This document shows, piece after piece, positions 15,499-23,929 of a stretch of 41,415 nucleotides of DNA. The notes beneath the pieces are model-generated. The model saw only the letters and a list, made by a program, of their open reading frames with translations, did no database searches and was not told the DNA's origin. This DNA comes from a virus. Positions within the stretch are counted from its first letter, which is position 1, and every line of letters starts with the position of its first letter. The translations under genes were made by a program, and so were the position numbers. The stretch lies in IMG/VR virus record IMGVR_UViG_3300042362_000346, positions 1 through 41,415 of that record. One strand, written 5' to 3'.

Positions 15499-15941
15499 AC
15501 AAACTCGCTGCAATCGCCCTCAAGCACAAAGCCCTCAAATACGGCATCCCCGCAAACCAAGGATGGCTCACCCGCCAGCAAGCCGCCCGCCAACTCGGCT
15601 GCCCCGAGCGCAATGTCCACGACCTCCTGCGCGACGCCATCGAAGCCCGCGACATCGAGACCAAAAAGTTCAGCGATTGGGACGCCGCCACCATGCGCCC
15701 CGTGCAAGTCACCTGCTACCGCATCATCGAGCCCGGCACCCCCAAGCCCGCCAAATCCTCGCCCCAAGCCATCGCAGGCATTCCGGCCCATTTGCTCGAC
15801 CGGGTGCAAGCCGTCCTCGCCCGCCATCGCGGCAAGACCCCCAGCCAACTTGCAGACCTGATGCGATTCAAAGGCGAGCCGCGCATCAGCGCTAAAGCCA
15901 TCCGCGCCCTCCTTGACAACCATCCGCAGAATAGAAGGTAG
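15495..15941 (+). CDS. Putative DNA-binding protein with two helix-turn-helix-like parts
   Basis: A 148-residue basic protein. Residues 23-48 (GWLTRQQAARQLGCPERNVHD) look like a helix-turn-helix; residues 95-145 are helical with KTPSQLADLMRF and ISAKAIRALLD, which could be a second one. A strand pair VQVTCYRII sits between. It is coupled by ATGA to the phosphoesterase gene and abuts the tail hub gene. The function is unassigned; a regulatory role is possible. Confidence 0.5.
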   Translation: MNKLAAIALKHKALKYGIPANQGWLTRQQAARQLGCPERNVHDLLRDAIEARDIETKKFSDWDAATMRPVQVTCYRIIEPGTPKPAKSSPQAIAGIPAHLLDRVQAVLARHRGKTPSQLADLMRFKGEPRISAKAIRALLDNHPQNRR

Positions 15942-17843
15942 ATGCCCGACGATCAGACCATAGTCGAAGGCGATGCTGGATTTATCGGCATGGCCTCCCG
16001 CCTCAACCCGCTGCAGTTGCAAGCGGGCATGGTCCAATACGCCGAAAACATGCGACTCGACCGAGGCGTCGCCCAGACGCGCAAAGGGGCCAAACGCCTG
16101 GGCGACGGGATCGCGGCGGGCACCCAGCCAATGGTCATGCCGTTTTTGATTGATAATTCGGCCATCATCGAAACGATTTACGAGGGCGGTATCCGCGCTT
16201 CGGGAACCTTTTCCTCGCCGAATTATTTCGATGCGAGCGAATACATTGTCCTGTGCGGGCCGACCTCGGCGTTTCTCTATCGGCAAGATGAGCCGATTGT
16301 CGAAATCCAATACCCCAACAACGGCACGGCGGCGGATGAGGTGATCGAATTGAGCGATACGGTTTCGACCGTGCAGGCTTTCAACCGATTTTACATTCTC
16401 CGCGAGGCCGATATGAGCGTGCCGGGCTGGGATTGGCAATACACCACCACCTCTGGCATCGCGGTCTCGGGGACAACGGCCACGGTCCACATCACCGCTC
16501 ACGGCTATGTCGCCGGGATGCGGGTGCGGATAGAGGAGGGCAGCCAAGCGGCTTTCCAAGGCCATGAGTTCGACATCCTCGCCGCGACGGCCAATGCCTT
16601 CACCATCGCCGTGCCCGCTGGCACAGCGCCCGATGTCGCCGCCGACATCGCAATCCGCCGTGTCAAGCCGCCGCTGTGGTGGGATGGTTCGACGATGGAG
16701 TTTCAACGCGCCGCCTCGGGCGTGCCTGCCGAGGGAGTGAGTTTCAAGACCCTGCGCTCCACCGGCTGGGCCAGCTATATCGGAAACAGACTCTGGATTC
16801 CTGATGGCCGCGATGCCGTGGCCATATCCGATGTTCTCGACCCCGACCTCTACGATCCGTTTTTCCAGAGCTTTCGCGCCAACCAGGGCTCGAACGACTA
16901 CCTCGTCGCCATTCACCCATGGGTCGAAGGCCAAGCGCTGGTCTTCCTGCGCAACTCGATCTGGATTGCCAATCTCACTGACACGAGCAACGCGACCGGC
17001 ACAGATTTCGCGGTGGACTCTGCCATTTCCAAGCTAACGCTCCTGACTGACGAGATCGGCTGCGTAGCCCGCCGCTCGATCCAGACGGCAGGTCAATTTG
17101 TGTTTTTCCTCTCCGATGCCGGAGTTTACCGCCTCGATACCCAGCTCGACCTCAAGCTCCGCGCCAACACCCAGCCGCTCTCGGACCCCATCGCCGACCA
17201 GATCGACGAGATCAACAGCGACTACGCGCACCTCGCCGTAGGCCGTTGGTGGAACAACCGCTATTACCTCGCGGTCCCAATCGGCGAGAACGCCACGGCC
17301 AACAACACCCTTTTCTTGTGGAACGCCCTGAACTCGCAATGGGAAAGCCGCGACACCTACGCAATCAACCTCGACGAGCTACTGGTCGCCACCTACTCCA
17401 GCCAGCGCCGCCTCTTTGCCGCCAGCCGCGCCGGAACGCTCTTCCTTCTCGACGAGCTCGACACCGGCGACGAGGTGCCATTCGCCAACGACGAAGACCT
17501 CTACACCGACATTCCCGGCTATCTCCTGACGCGCCGCTACGGCTGGGGAAGCCTCAACACCAAGCGCCTCACCCGCGCCAAAGCCTCCCTGCTCCTGCCC
17601 GCCGAAGCCTCCTGCGAACTCCGCGCCATCACCACCGACTACGACGCCGACTACCAAATCGCCACCCTCGCCAATACCTCGGGCGAGCAAGAGGACTACA
17701 CACTCAAAGCCCCCCTCCGCACGAAGGCGACCGGCCTCGACCTCGAATACCACACGCTTACAGGCCGCCCGACCCTCCGCCAAATCAGCGCCGAAGCTAC
17801 CCGCTCCGCCCTCGACCCCACCGAAACCCGCACCCTCAATTAA
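15942..17843 (+). CDS. Tail hub / nozzle-like structural protein
   Basis: A 633-residue, strand-rich protein with the look of podovirus tail hub proteins (P22 gp10 or T7 gp12-like): early NPLQLQAGMVQYAENMRLDR, a segment often seen in such proteins, then repeated propeller-like blades (RLWIPDGRDAVAISD, ALVFLRNSIWIANL, QFVFFLSDAGVYRLD, RYYLAVPIGEN, TLFLWNALNSQW, RRLFAASRAGTLFLLDE). It has no signal or membrane segment. It directly precedes a fibre with an S74 chaperone. In a short-tailed phage it would form the tube end below the portal. Assignment by motif style and order, not by search. Confidence 0.68.
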   Translation: MPDDQTIVEGDAGFIGMASRLNPLQLQAGMVQYAENMRLDRGVAQTRKGAKRLGDGIAAGTQPMVMPFLIDNSAIIETIYEGGIRASGTFSSPNYFDASEYIVLCGPTSAFLYRQDEPIVEIQYPNNGTAADEVIELSDTVSTVQAFNRFYILREADMSVPGWDWQYTTTSGIAVSGTTATVHITAHGYVAGMRVRIEEGSQAAFQGHEFDILAATANAFTIAVPAGTAPDVAADIAIRRVKPPLWWDGSTMEFQRAASGVPAEGVSFKTLRSTGWASYIGNRLWIPDGRDAVAISDVLDPDLYDPFFQSFRANQGSNDYLVAIHPWVEGQALVFLRNSIWIANLTDTSNATGTDFAVDSAISKLTLLTDEIGCVARRSIQTAGQFVFFLSDAGVYRLDTQLDLKLRANTQPLSDPIADQIDEINSDYAHLAVGRWWNNRYYLAVPIGENATANNTLFLWNALNSQWESRDTYAINLDELLVATYSSQRRLFAASRAGTLFLLDELDTGDEVPFANDEDLYTDIPGYLLTRRYGWGSLNTKRLTRAKASLLLPAEASCELRAITTDYDADYQIATLANTSGEQEDYTLKAPLRTKATGLDLEYHTLTGRPTLRQISAEATRSALDPTETRTLN

Positions 17844-17845
17844 CC

Positions 17846-18874
17846 ATGGCAACCATCACCAAAGGCAAAACTTTCGTAAACGGCGAACTCGTCACCCCAG
17901 AGAAAATCCACCAGCTCGTCGATGCCGCGACACTCTCGCCGCTCGTCAATGCCGACATCGCCTCAAATGCCGCCATCGCCGACACGAAGCTCGCCACCAT
18001 ATCAACGGCCAACAAAGTCGCCCAATCTGCGGTTGCAAACCTCACGACCGACCTGGCTGGGAAAGCTGCTTCTTCGCACACGCACACGATTGCCAATGTG
18101 ACGGGCTTGCAAACGGCGCTGGATGGCAAGCAGGCGTCTGGAAGCTATGCGCCTGCAACGGGTATCGCGCCAAGCGCCATCACTGGAACGGCCGTCATCA
18201 CGACCGACTCCCGCCTCTCGGATGCGAGGACGCCGACCACGCATACGCATGATGATCGTTACTACACAGAGACCGAGGTCAATAGCCTGCTCGCAGGCAA
18301 GCAAGCGTCTGGCTCTTATGCCGCTGCCACGCATACGCATTCCGCCGACAACATTACCAGTGGGACTCTTGCAAACGCCCGCACCACCGCCACGAGCAGT
18401 AATTTACCCAATACTATTGTAGCTCGTAATAATTTTGGCGCCATACATATAGGTCTTATAACAGGTTTTTCGCCTGGGCCTAATAGTGGAATATACAATA
18501 TAAATACATCGGAATTTCAATACATCGGCGGAATTTTAACCAACAGCACTAACACTGGCGTCATTTATAGCACTGGCTCCGACCACCGGCTCAAAACCGA
18601 CCTCGAAAAACTAACCGGCGCATTGGATCGCTTGTCGGCCTTGCCGGTCCATCGGTTCAAGTGGGTTGGCCATCCCGCCGCACCGAAAGTCGATGGCTTC
18701 CTAGCCCACGAAGCGCAGGCCGTCGTGCCCGAAGCCGTCACCGGCACTAAGGATGCCGTGGATGCAGACGGCAAGCCAATCTACCAAGGCATCGACCAAT
18801 CCAAACTCGTCCCCCTCCTCGTTGCCGCCGTCCAAGAACTCGCCGCCCGCGTCGCCGCCCTCGAAGCCAAATGA
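17846..18874 (+). CDS. Tail fibre with C-terminal S74 chaperone
   Basis: A 342-residue fibre. Residues 1-60 are an attachment part; 70-170 contain stalk repeats with HTH triplets (78-80, 133-135, 163-165) and two GKQASGSYA copies (94-102, 151-159). Residues 183-243 are a distinct Asn/Ile/Gly-rich tip encoded by AT-rich DNA. From 245 an intramolecular chaperone of the Peptidase_S74 type follows: SDHRLK (Ser245 as cleavage nucleophile, Lys250 partner), a GFLAHEAQAVVPEAV block and a final coiled coil. The chaperone drives trimer assembly and is then cut off. Likely the main receptor-binding fibre. Confidence 0.85.
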   Translation: MATITKGKTFVNGELVTPEKIHQLVDAATLSPLVNADIASNAAIADTKLATISTANKVAQSAVANLTTDLAGKAASSHTHTIANVTGLQTALDGKQASGSYAPATGIAPSAITGTAVITTDSRLSDARTPTTHTHDDRYYTETEVNSLLAGKQASGSYAAATHTHSADNITSGTLANARTTATSSNLPNTIVARNNFGAIHIGLITGFSPGPNSGIYNINTSEFQYIGGILTNSTNTGVIYSTGSDHRLKTDLEKLTGALDRLSALPVHRFKWVGHPAAPKVDGFLAHEAQAVVPEAVTGTKDAVDADGKPIYQGIDQSKLVPLLVAAVQELAARVAALEAK

Positions 18875-19269
18875 CCCCCGCCCCCACCATGCTCCGCCCC
18901 GAGCCCTACCACGCGACCAAGCTCGCCGTGCGCCGGTCTCCCTTGCACCGGTGGGGCGTCTTCGCCACGGCTCCCATCGCCAAGCACGAAGTGCTGGAGG
19001 AGGCTCCCTACGCCACCGTGCCCAAGAAGCAACTCGCCAAAGCCCCCGCCTGCGAGACCTACAGCTACTACCTCGACGACGCCACCAGCATCATCGGCTT
19101 CGGCCTCGCTCCCCTCTACAACCACCACGACACCCCCAACGCCTGCCATGAGATCGATGCGGTGAACGAACTCATGCGGCACTACGCCCTGCGCGACATC
19201 GCCCCAGGCGAAGAGATCACCCTCAACTACGGCGCAGAAAACGCCAAGCACTTCTTAGAAAAGGAATAA
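18871..19269 (+). CDS. SET-domain protein (putative protein-lysine methyltransferase)
   Basis: A 132-residue protein that is almost only a SET domain. Visible hallmarks: RWGVFATAPIAKHEVLEE (27-44, the entry motif G-x-F-A), NHHDTPNA (84-91, matching the N-H-x-x-x-P-N core that binds S-adenosylmethionine), and RDIAPGEEITLNYG (108-121) with the catalytic-type Tyr120. No pre-SET or post-SET Cys cluster is present, as in the small viral vSET of chloroviruses. It would methylate a lysine of a phage or host protein; the substrate is unknown. The ATGA overlap with the fibre gene sets the start and suggests co-expression with late genes. Confidence 0.85.
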   Translation: MTPAPTMLRPEPYHATKLAVRRSPLHRWGVFATAPIAKHEVLEEAPYATVPKKQLAKAPACETYSYYLDDATSIIGFGLAPLYNHHDTPNACHEIDAVNELMRHYALRDIAPGEEITLNYGAENAKHFLEKE

Positions 19270-19273
19270 TTCT

Positions 19274-21421
19274 ATGGCAATGAACATGAGCAACAGCGGC
19301 GGAGGAGGCGGAATGTCCGGCGGCGGTGGCGGTGCCATGAGCCAAGCTATGAGCGCACCCGCCATGAGCGCAGCCATGTCCGGCAACAACGCCATGTCAA
19401 CAGGGTCAACCGGGTCAGCTATGTCTGGCGGGGGTAGCGCCATGTCCAGTGGCGGCATGGGAATGGGCGGCATGAGTGCGCCTCCAGCACCTCAGCCACG
19501 CAGCCTTGCTCAAGAATTAGGCGACATTTCGCAATACTCCTCCCAAAACGCGCAGTCGCAAGCCGACGCCGCGATTCGCACCAACGACGCCTTCCAAGAC
19601 CAAGCGCAGGAATCGACCCGCGACATCGCCCGCCAGCTCGACAACGACTACACCCGCGCCGCCCGCGCCAATCTGGATCAAGCCCAAAGCGGCATCAACC
19701 AAGTCAACGCCGCCAATACCGGCCTCGGCCAACTCCGCGACCAATACGCCGCGCAAGGCCAAGACCCCGCCATGCGCCGTCTCAACGACATGGCCGCCGG
19801 ACAACTCTACCGCCCCGACCAAATCCGCGCCGGTCAAGTCGCAGCTGATCAAGTCCGAGGGGCGCAAGTCGCAGACATCGGTCGCATGGAGGCCGCGCAG
19901 GCTGGCCCAGTTGCCGATGTGCAAGCGCGGCGCGTGCTTGCCGCTCAGGGTATTGCGTCGCAAATGGGACAAGTCGCCGATGTGCAGGGACCGGCAGGCT
20001 ACGACCCCAATCAAGTTCGCGCTCAACGCATGAGGGCCGCGCAAATGGATCAGATCGGCGAAGTCGGAGTCGGGAACATCCGCGCCAGCGCCGCCGAGCG
20101 TAGCCTGATGAACGAAGCCAGAGGAGGCGGACTCCTTGGCCAACTGGAATCCCGCGCCGCCAGCGACCTTGCTCTCGGGGGTTCTCTCTCCGCCGAGCAA
20201 AGCCGAGACGCCACGCAGAGCGCTCGCGCCGCCGCCGCTGCCCGTGGCCTTGGCCTCGGCCAATCCGCCGTGGCTGCCGAACTCCTCAACCGCGACCGCT
20301 TCACCTCGCAGCGTGAAAACGAGCGCCTTGCCTTTGCCCAGCAAACCCTCAACCAAGGCACCGGCATCCGCCAAGCCGCCAACCAAGCCTACGCCACCCG
20401 CATGGAGGGAAATACCGCCCGCAACCTCCAAGCCCAACTCGCCAACCAGCAGACCGCGTTTGGCATTGGCCAGCTCAATACCCAAAGCCAGCAACAAACC
20501 GCCCTCGCCAATCAAGACGCCAACCTCCGCGCCGCGCTTGCCAACCAATCTGCCAACGCCCGGGCCGCCGAATTTCAACAGCAAGGAGGGCTCCAAGCCG
20601 CCCTTCAAAATCAACAAGCCGCCCTTCAAACAGGTCAATACAACGCAGGCAACCAGCAGCAAATGGCGCTGGCGAATATGCAAAACCGCCAGCAGGCCAG
20701 CCTTTCCAACCAAGACGCCTTCCTCCGCGCCGGGCTCGCCAACCAAGCCGCCGCCCTCCAGCTCGGCCAGACCAACGCCAATCTCCAGCAACAGGCCAAC
20801 GCCGCGACCTTCGCCAGTGCCGACCAACGCGCCACCAACAACGCCCAATTCGCCCAGCAGGCCGCGCTCGCCAACCAATCCGCGAATCTCAACGCCGCGC
20901 AATACAATGTCTCGCAAGACATGTCGGCCCAGGCCCAGAACCAAGCCGCCAACCAGCAGCAAGAGCAATACAACCGCGCCTTCCTCGGCTCGGTCGCCGG
21001 GATGAATTTCGATCAAAACCAAGCCCGCACCTCCATGCTCTCCGGCCTCTACGGCCAGCAGGCGGGACTCGGCCAGACCAGCGCCGCCCTCGCGCAAGGC
21101 ATGGCCCAAAGCCAAGTCGCCCTTGACCCCTACCAACGCGCCCTCGGCAGCAGCATGCCAATCGCCACGATCTCCCCCAGCGCCGGACTCATCGGCCAAG
21201 CCTACGGCCAGACCATGAGCTACGGCCAAGACCTCTTCAACACGAACACCAACATGCAGGCCAGCATCTACAACAGCTTCCAAAACAACCAAGCCGCTCT
21301 GCAAGGCGCCGGACTTCAAGCCGGTGCTGCAAGAGCTGCCGGACAATCCTCCATGATGGGATCAATCGGTGCCGGTGGTTTGGCAGCCGGAGGCATGATT
21401 GGAGCCGCCGTTATTATCTAA
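19274..21421 (+). CDS. Putative internal virion protein with 11-residue repeats
   Basis: A 715-residue protein. Residues 1-68 are built of Met/Ser/Gly/Ala (MSGGG, AMS) low complexity. Residues 80-380 are helical, Ala/Gln-rich. Residues 389-553 are fifteen consecutive 11-residue units such as LANQDANLRAA, LANQSANARAA and LSNQDAFLRAG. The end is a hydrophobic Gly/Ala stretch (GAGGLAAGGMIGAAVII) able to enter a membrane. This suits an ejection protein stored in the head and delivered into the host envelope with the DNA. AAGGA at 19261-19265 is a normal ribosome site. No sequence family recognised. Confidence 0.6.
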   Translation: MAMNMSNSGGGGGMSGGGGGAMSQAMSAPAMSAAMSGNNAMSTGSTGSAMSGGGSAMSSGGMGMGGMSAPPAPQPRSLAQELGDISQYSSQNAQSQADAAIRTNDAFQDQAQESTRDIARQLDNDYTRAARANLDQAQSGINQVNAANTGLGQLRDQYAAQGQDPAMRRLNDMAAGQLYRPDQIRAGQVAADQVRGAQVADIGRMEAAQAGPVADVQARRVLAAQGIASQMGQVADVQGPAGYDPNQVRAQRMRAAQMDQIGEVGVGNIRASAAERSLMNEARGGGLLGQLESRAASDLALGGSLSAEQSRDATQSARAAAAARGLGLGQSAVAAELLNRDRFTSQRENERLAFAQQTLNQGTGIRQAANQAYATRMEGNTARNLQAQLANQQTAFGIGQLNTQSQQQTALANQDANLRAALANQSANARAAEFQQQGGLQAALQNQQAALQTGQYNAGNQQQMALANMQNRQQASLSNQDAFLRAGLANQAAALQLGQTNANLQQQANAATFASADQRATNNAQFAQQAALANQSANLNAAQYNVSQDMSAQAQNQAANQQQEQYNRAFLGSVAGMNFDQNQARTSMLSGLYGQQAGLGQTSAALAQGMAQSQVALDPYQRALGSSMPIATISPSAGLIGQAYGQTMSYGQDLFNTNTNMQASIYNSFQNNQAALQGAGLQAGAARAAGQSSMMGSIGAGGLAAGGMIGAAVII
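20438..20932 (+). repeat. Fifteen tandem 33-bp units (hendecad coding repeat)
   Basis: The stretch encodes residues 389-553 of the internal virion protein without a break in the 11-residue register. Unit starts are usually Leu-Ala-Asn-Gln or Gln-Tyr/Leu-Asn; Gln, Asn and Ala dominate. Hendecads favour right-handed or straight helical bundles. DNA is similar but not identical between units, so it is old or selected at protein level. Confidence 0.85.
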
Positions 21422-21423
21422 AT

Positions 21424-22497
21424 ATGAAGGAACTCATCGCGGCAACCGTAAATCGAATTCACGCCTGGCACGCCCGTTGGCCGAACGCCGCCGTGCTTTG
21501 GAGCGGAGGCAAGGACAGCACCGCTATGCTCCATTTGCTGCTGCACTACTGCGGGCTGGATCTCCCGATTGTGCAATACCGCGAGCCGAAGCTCCGCGAG
21601 CGTTATGCCTACAGCGACCGGCTCATCAAGGAATGGGGACTCACGATCTACGACTACCCGCCGACCCGCATGGCCATCGCCGATGGGCCTGATGTGGAAA
21701 ATGGCACCATGCGTTTTGACATGCTCAAATACTACCAATGGGGCGAGACCGCTGTCGTGATGAGCCTCGGCACCGAGCGCCCCAAGCCGGGCGAGAGATT
21801 CCTCTGCGGAGTCACCGATTTCTTGCAACGCCCCACCGGCAACTTCAACTGGCCATGGGAAGCCGTGTATATCGGCACGAAATACGAAGACACCGACCTC
21901 ATCAAAGGCCATGTCCCTCTCGCCCTCGACATACGCAATGTCCCAGGCGGCCCCGTGAGCCTCTACCCGATGCGCGATTGGAGCGACAAAGACATCTACA
22001 CCTACCTCGAAGACCACGGCGTTACACCCGACCCCACCCGCTACATCAAGACCGAGGCGGGCTGGGTCAACAACCCCGACAAATCCCTTAACGCCGACTT
22101 CTACCCCGTCTGCTTCAACTGCGTGGACCGCCACCAAGGCCCGCATGTGGATTGCCCGAAGCTCAAAGCCCGCATCAGCAACATCAGTCACCTCGCCCCC
22201 TACGAAGACATCGTTTTCCCCGACCTCGGATTCAAACCCATATGGAATACGACTGCCAACGGTGTGGAGCCTGTTGCTCCCACAAATGGAGCTGGCCCGT
22301 GCTCAAGCGCGACCGCTCCGACGCCACCGGCATCCCTGCCGAATACCTCCGCACCGACTACCCTTTGCTCAAAACCTCGCCCTGCGGACGCTGCATCGCT
22401 CTCCGTGGCGAGGTGGGCCGAGGAGTCGCCTGCGCAATATACCAACACCGTCCGAATGCCTGCCGGTCCTTCCAGCCTGGCAGCCCACTCTGCCTAG
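21424..22497 (+). CDS. PAPS-reductase-like PP-loop protein with an overlapping C-terminal extension
   Basis: An adenine-nucleotide alpha-hydrolase of the phosphoadenosine phosphosulfate reductase family: the PP-loop is LWSGGKDSTAML (SGGKDS at 27-32), followed by typical REPKLRERYAYSDRL and later MRDWSDKDIYTYLEDHG. A Cys cluster CFNCVDRH ... VDCPKL (about 226-244) may bind a metal or sulphur centre. The recognisable domain ends near residue 272; the last 85 residues are low-complexity Pro/Ala/Ser/Thr and coincide with another gene in a different frame, so they look like read-through past a lost stop. The reaction in a phage is uncertain (sulphur transfer, nucleotide or tRNA chemistry). Confidence 0.75.
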   Translation: MKELIAATVNRIHAWHARWPNAAVLWSGGKDSTAMLHLLLHYCGLDLPIVQYREPKLRERYAYSDRLIKEWGLTIYDYPPTRMAIADGPDVENGTMRFDMLKYYQWGETAVVMSLGTERPKPGERFLCGVTDFLQRPTGNFNWPWEAVYIGTKYEDTDLIKGHVPLALDIRNVPGGPVSLYPMRDWSDKDIYTYLEDHGVTPDPTRYIKTEAGWVNNPDKSLNADFYPVCFNCVDRHQGPHVDCPKLKARISNISHLAPYEDIVFPDLGFKPIWNTTANGVEPVAPTNGAGPCSSATAPTPPASLPNTSAPTTLCSKPRPADAASLSVARWAEESPAQYTNTVRMPAGPSSLAAHSA

Positions 22498-22529
22498 AAG
22501 CCCGTAAATCCCAAAACCTCCCCACCTAA
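22242..22529 (+). CDS. YkgJ-like Cys-cluster protein
   Basis: A 95-residue protein starting MEYDCQRCGACC, the hallmark of the YkgJ/UPF0153 family (C-x-x-C-x-x-C-C), with later CGRCIAL, ACAIYQHRPNACRSFQPG and a final Cys, all as expected for this metal-cluster family. Third codon positions are strongly G/C, as in the rest of the genome, which supports this frame over the overlapping end of the PAPS-reductase-like frame (256-nt overlap). No Shine-Dalgarno sequence is seen, so translation may be coupled. The cluster and its exact role are unknown; the pairing suggests a joint redox or sulphur function. Confidence 0.78.
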   Translation: MEYDCQRCGACCSHKWSWPVLKRDRSDATGIPAEYLRTDYPLLKTSPCGRCIALRGEVGRGVACAIYQHRPNACRSFQPGSPLCLEARKSQNLPT

Positions 22530-22530
22530 T

Positions 22531-23070
22531 ATGCCCTACGCCCCCACCGTCAACGACCGCTCCGGCGAAATCCTCGGAGAATACACCGCTAACGCCGCCA
22601 ACATTCGCGCCCAAGGCATGGCCAACATGGGCCAATCCATCGGCGAAGGACTAAAATCTATGGGGTCCAGCATTGCCACAGGCATTACTAAAGCCGCTGA
22701 AAACCGGATCGCATCCGATGGTGTCAACGCCAAGTTCGACATGCTCAAGGACTACAAATTGACAGACGGCCAACCTCTCTTCAGCCAAGAGACTATCGAC
22801 AAATTCGACACCATGCCGCTCGGCAAGCGCCAAGGTATTGTCTCGACGGCAGAATCATTCATGGATCACGACCTAAAGCGCTGGATGTATCAGACCCAAT
22901 ACAACGCCCAAGCCAACCGCGTGAACGCTAACATGCTCGCCCAGCAACCTGCTCCGAATCAGCAGCCCTACACCGGAGTGCCAGCAGCCGCCCCCACAGC
23001 CCAGCCACAGGCCAACCCCGCCGGCAATATCAACATGAAATTTGTGACGGAGCCGAAACAGCAACAATAA
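22531..23070 (+). CDS. Putative internal virion protein
   Basis: A 179-residue protein: an N-terminal helical, Gly/Met/Ala-rich part that could touch membranes (MANMGQSIGEGLKSMGSSIA), a middle helical domain, and a Gln/Pro/Ala-rich tail (150-179). It begins right after the YkgJ-like gene with an AT leader (CTAAT) and no Shine-Dalgarno site. Position in a block of ejection-type proteins supports a virion role; no family is recognised. Confidence 0.5.
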   Translation: MPYAPTVNDRSGEILGEYTANAANIRAQGMANMGQSIGEGLKSMGSSIATGITKAAENRIASDGVNAKFDMLKDYKLTDGQPLFSQETIDKFDTMPLGKRQGIVSTAESFMDHDLKRWMYQTQYNAQANRVNANMLAQQPAPNQQPYTGVPAAAPTAQPQANPAGNINMKFVTEPKQQQ

Positions 23071-23074
23071 TAAT

Positions 23075-23929
23075 ATGGACCCCTCCGAACTCGAAGCCTT
23101 CGCGCAAAACTATCAGATCGCCGGCGCCGTGCCTCCACCGCCGCCCAAGGCATCCAAAGGCAACAGCTTTGACTTTGGCAGCATCGTCGTGCAATCCGCC
23201 GAGGATTTCGCCCGGTTGCCAGAGTCCCAAAAGCAACTCCTGCGAAACATGAAGCAGGGCATCCAATACACCCCGCAAGCCGCAGCCGAATTCGTCGAGA
23301 CCTTCAACACCCGCGTCATGGAGCAGTCCACGCCAAAAGCCCAAGCGGAGATGAAAGCGGCCCAACTCTCCGCAGAAAAATCCGCTCTAGAAAAAGCCAA
23401 GCTCGAGCAGGAGGCCATCGCCAAGGCCAAGGAGCAAGCCGAGATCGCGACCCGCAAGCAGCTCGTCCTTGAAAAGATCAACAAATACACAACCCCAACA
23501 GGCCCAAACTCAACGCTTTTGACAGACCTTGTGGGCAAGTGGGACGGCACGGCCGGCGCTGCGATAGATTCTGCTGGCTGGGATGACCAACGCGCCGCCC
23601 AACGCGCCGAGCTTGAGCGCCTCGTCAACAACGATGTCCTAGAGCTCACCAAATTCCTCAAGCCCGTTTCGCAGGACGAATTGAAATTCCTCAAAGGCAT
23701 GAGCCCCCGCCTGCACCAGAACGATACCATTTGGAGGGAATACCTCCTCGACGCCAAGTCCCGCATCGAAGGCATGGGCGGATCTGCTTCTGCTCCCCAA
23801 GCCGCTCCACAACCCGCCACCGCACAACCCCAGCAACCCGCCCCGCAAAGCATTCGCAAAACTCCCGCAGGCGACCTGATCCAACTTCCCAATGGTAAAT
23901 ATTATCCCGCCCAATTCTACCGCCCTTGA
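23075..23929 (+). CDS. Coiled-coil virion-region protein
   Basis: A 284-residue protein. Residues 18-28 are Pro-rich, 95-140 a long Ala/Lys/Glu coiled coil (AEKSALEKAKLEQEAIAKAK), 145-230 a helical domain, and 232-284 a Gln/Pro/Ala linker ending in DLIQLPNGKYYPAQF, a short motif often seen at ends of phage internal proteins. Its last 38 bases overlap the start of the giant gene. It is probably a partner of that protein in the internal core. Confidence 0.5.
   Translation: MDPSELEAFAQNYQIAGAVPPPPPKASKGNSFDFGSIVVQSAEDFARLPESQKQLLRNMKQGIQYTPQAAAEFVETFNTRVMEQSTPKAQAEMKAAQLSAEKSALEKAKLEQEAIAKAKEQAEIATRKQLVLEKINKYTTPTGPNSTLLTDLVGKWDGTAGAAIDSAGWDDQRAAQRAELERLVNNDVLELTKFLKPVSQDELKFLKGMSPRLHQNDTIWREYLLDAKSRIEGMGGSASAPQAAPQPATAQPQQPAPQSIRKTPAGDLIQLPNGKYYPAQFYRP

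Noticed and set aside
15462-16934. 490-codon open frame on the minus strand
   Set aside because: It spans two well-supported plus-strand genes (15495 and 15942) and has only composition-driven Gly/Ala/Arg sequence.
19517-21346. 609-codon open frame on the minus strand
   Set aside because: It is the complement of the Gln/Ala/Asn-repeat gene; repetitive GC-rich codons leave the antisense frame free of stops. No domain or ribosome site is seen.
22234-22240. AAACCCA as a -1 slippery site joining the PAPS-reductase-like and YkgJ-like frames
   Set aside because: In the reductase frame the codons read AAA CCC ATA, so the heptamer is not in the X-XXY-YYZ phase needed for -1 slippage, and the YkgJ-like frame has its own ATG at 22242.
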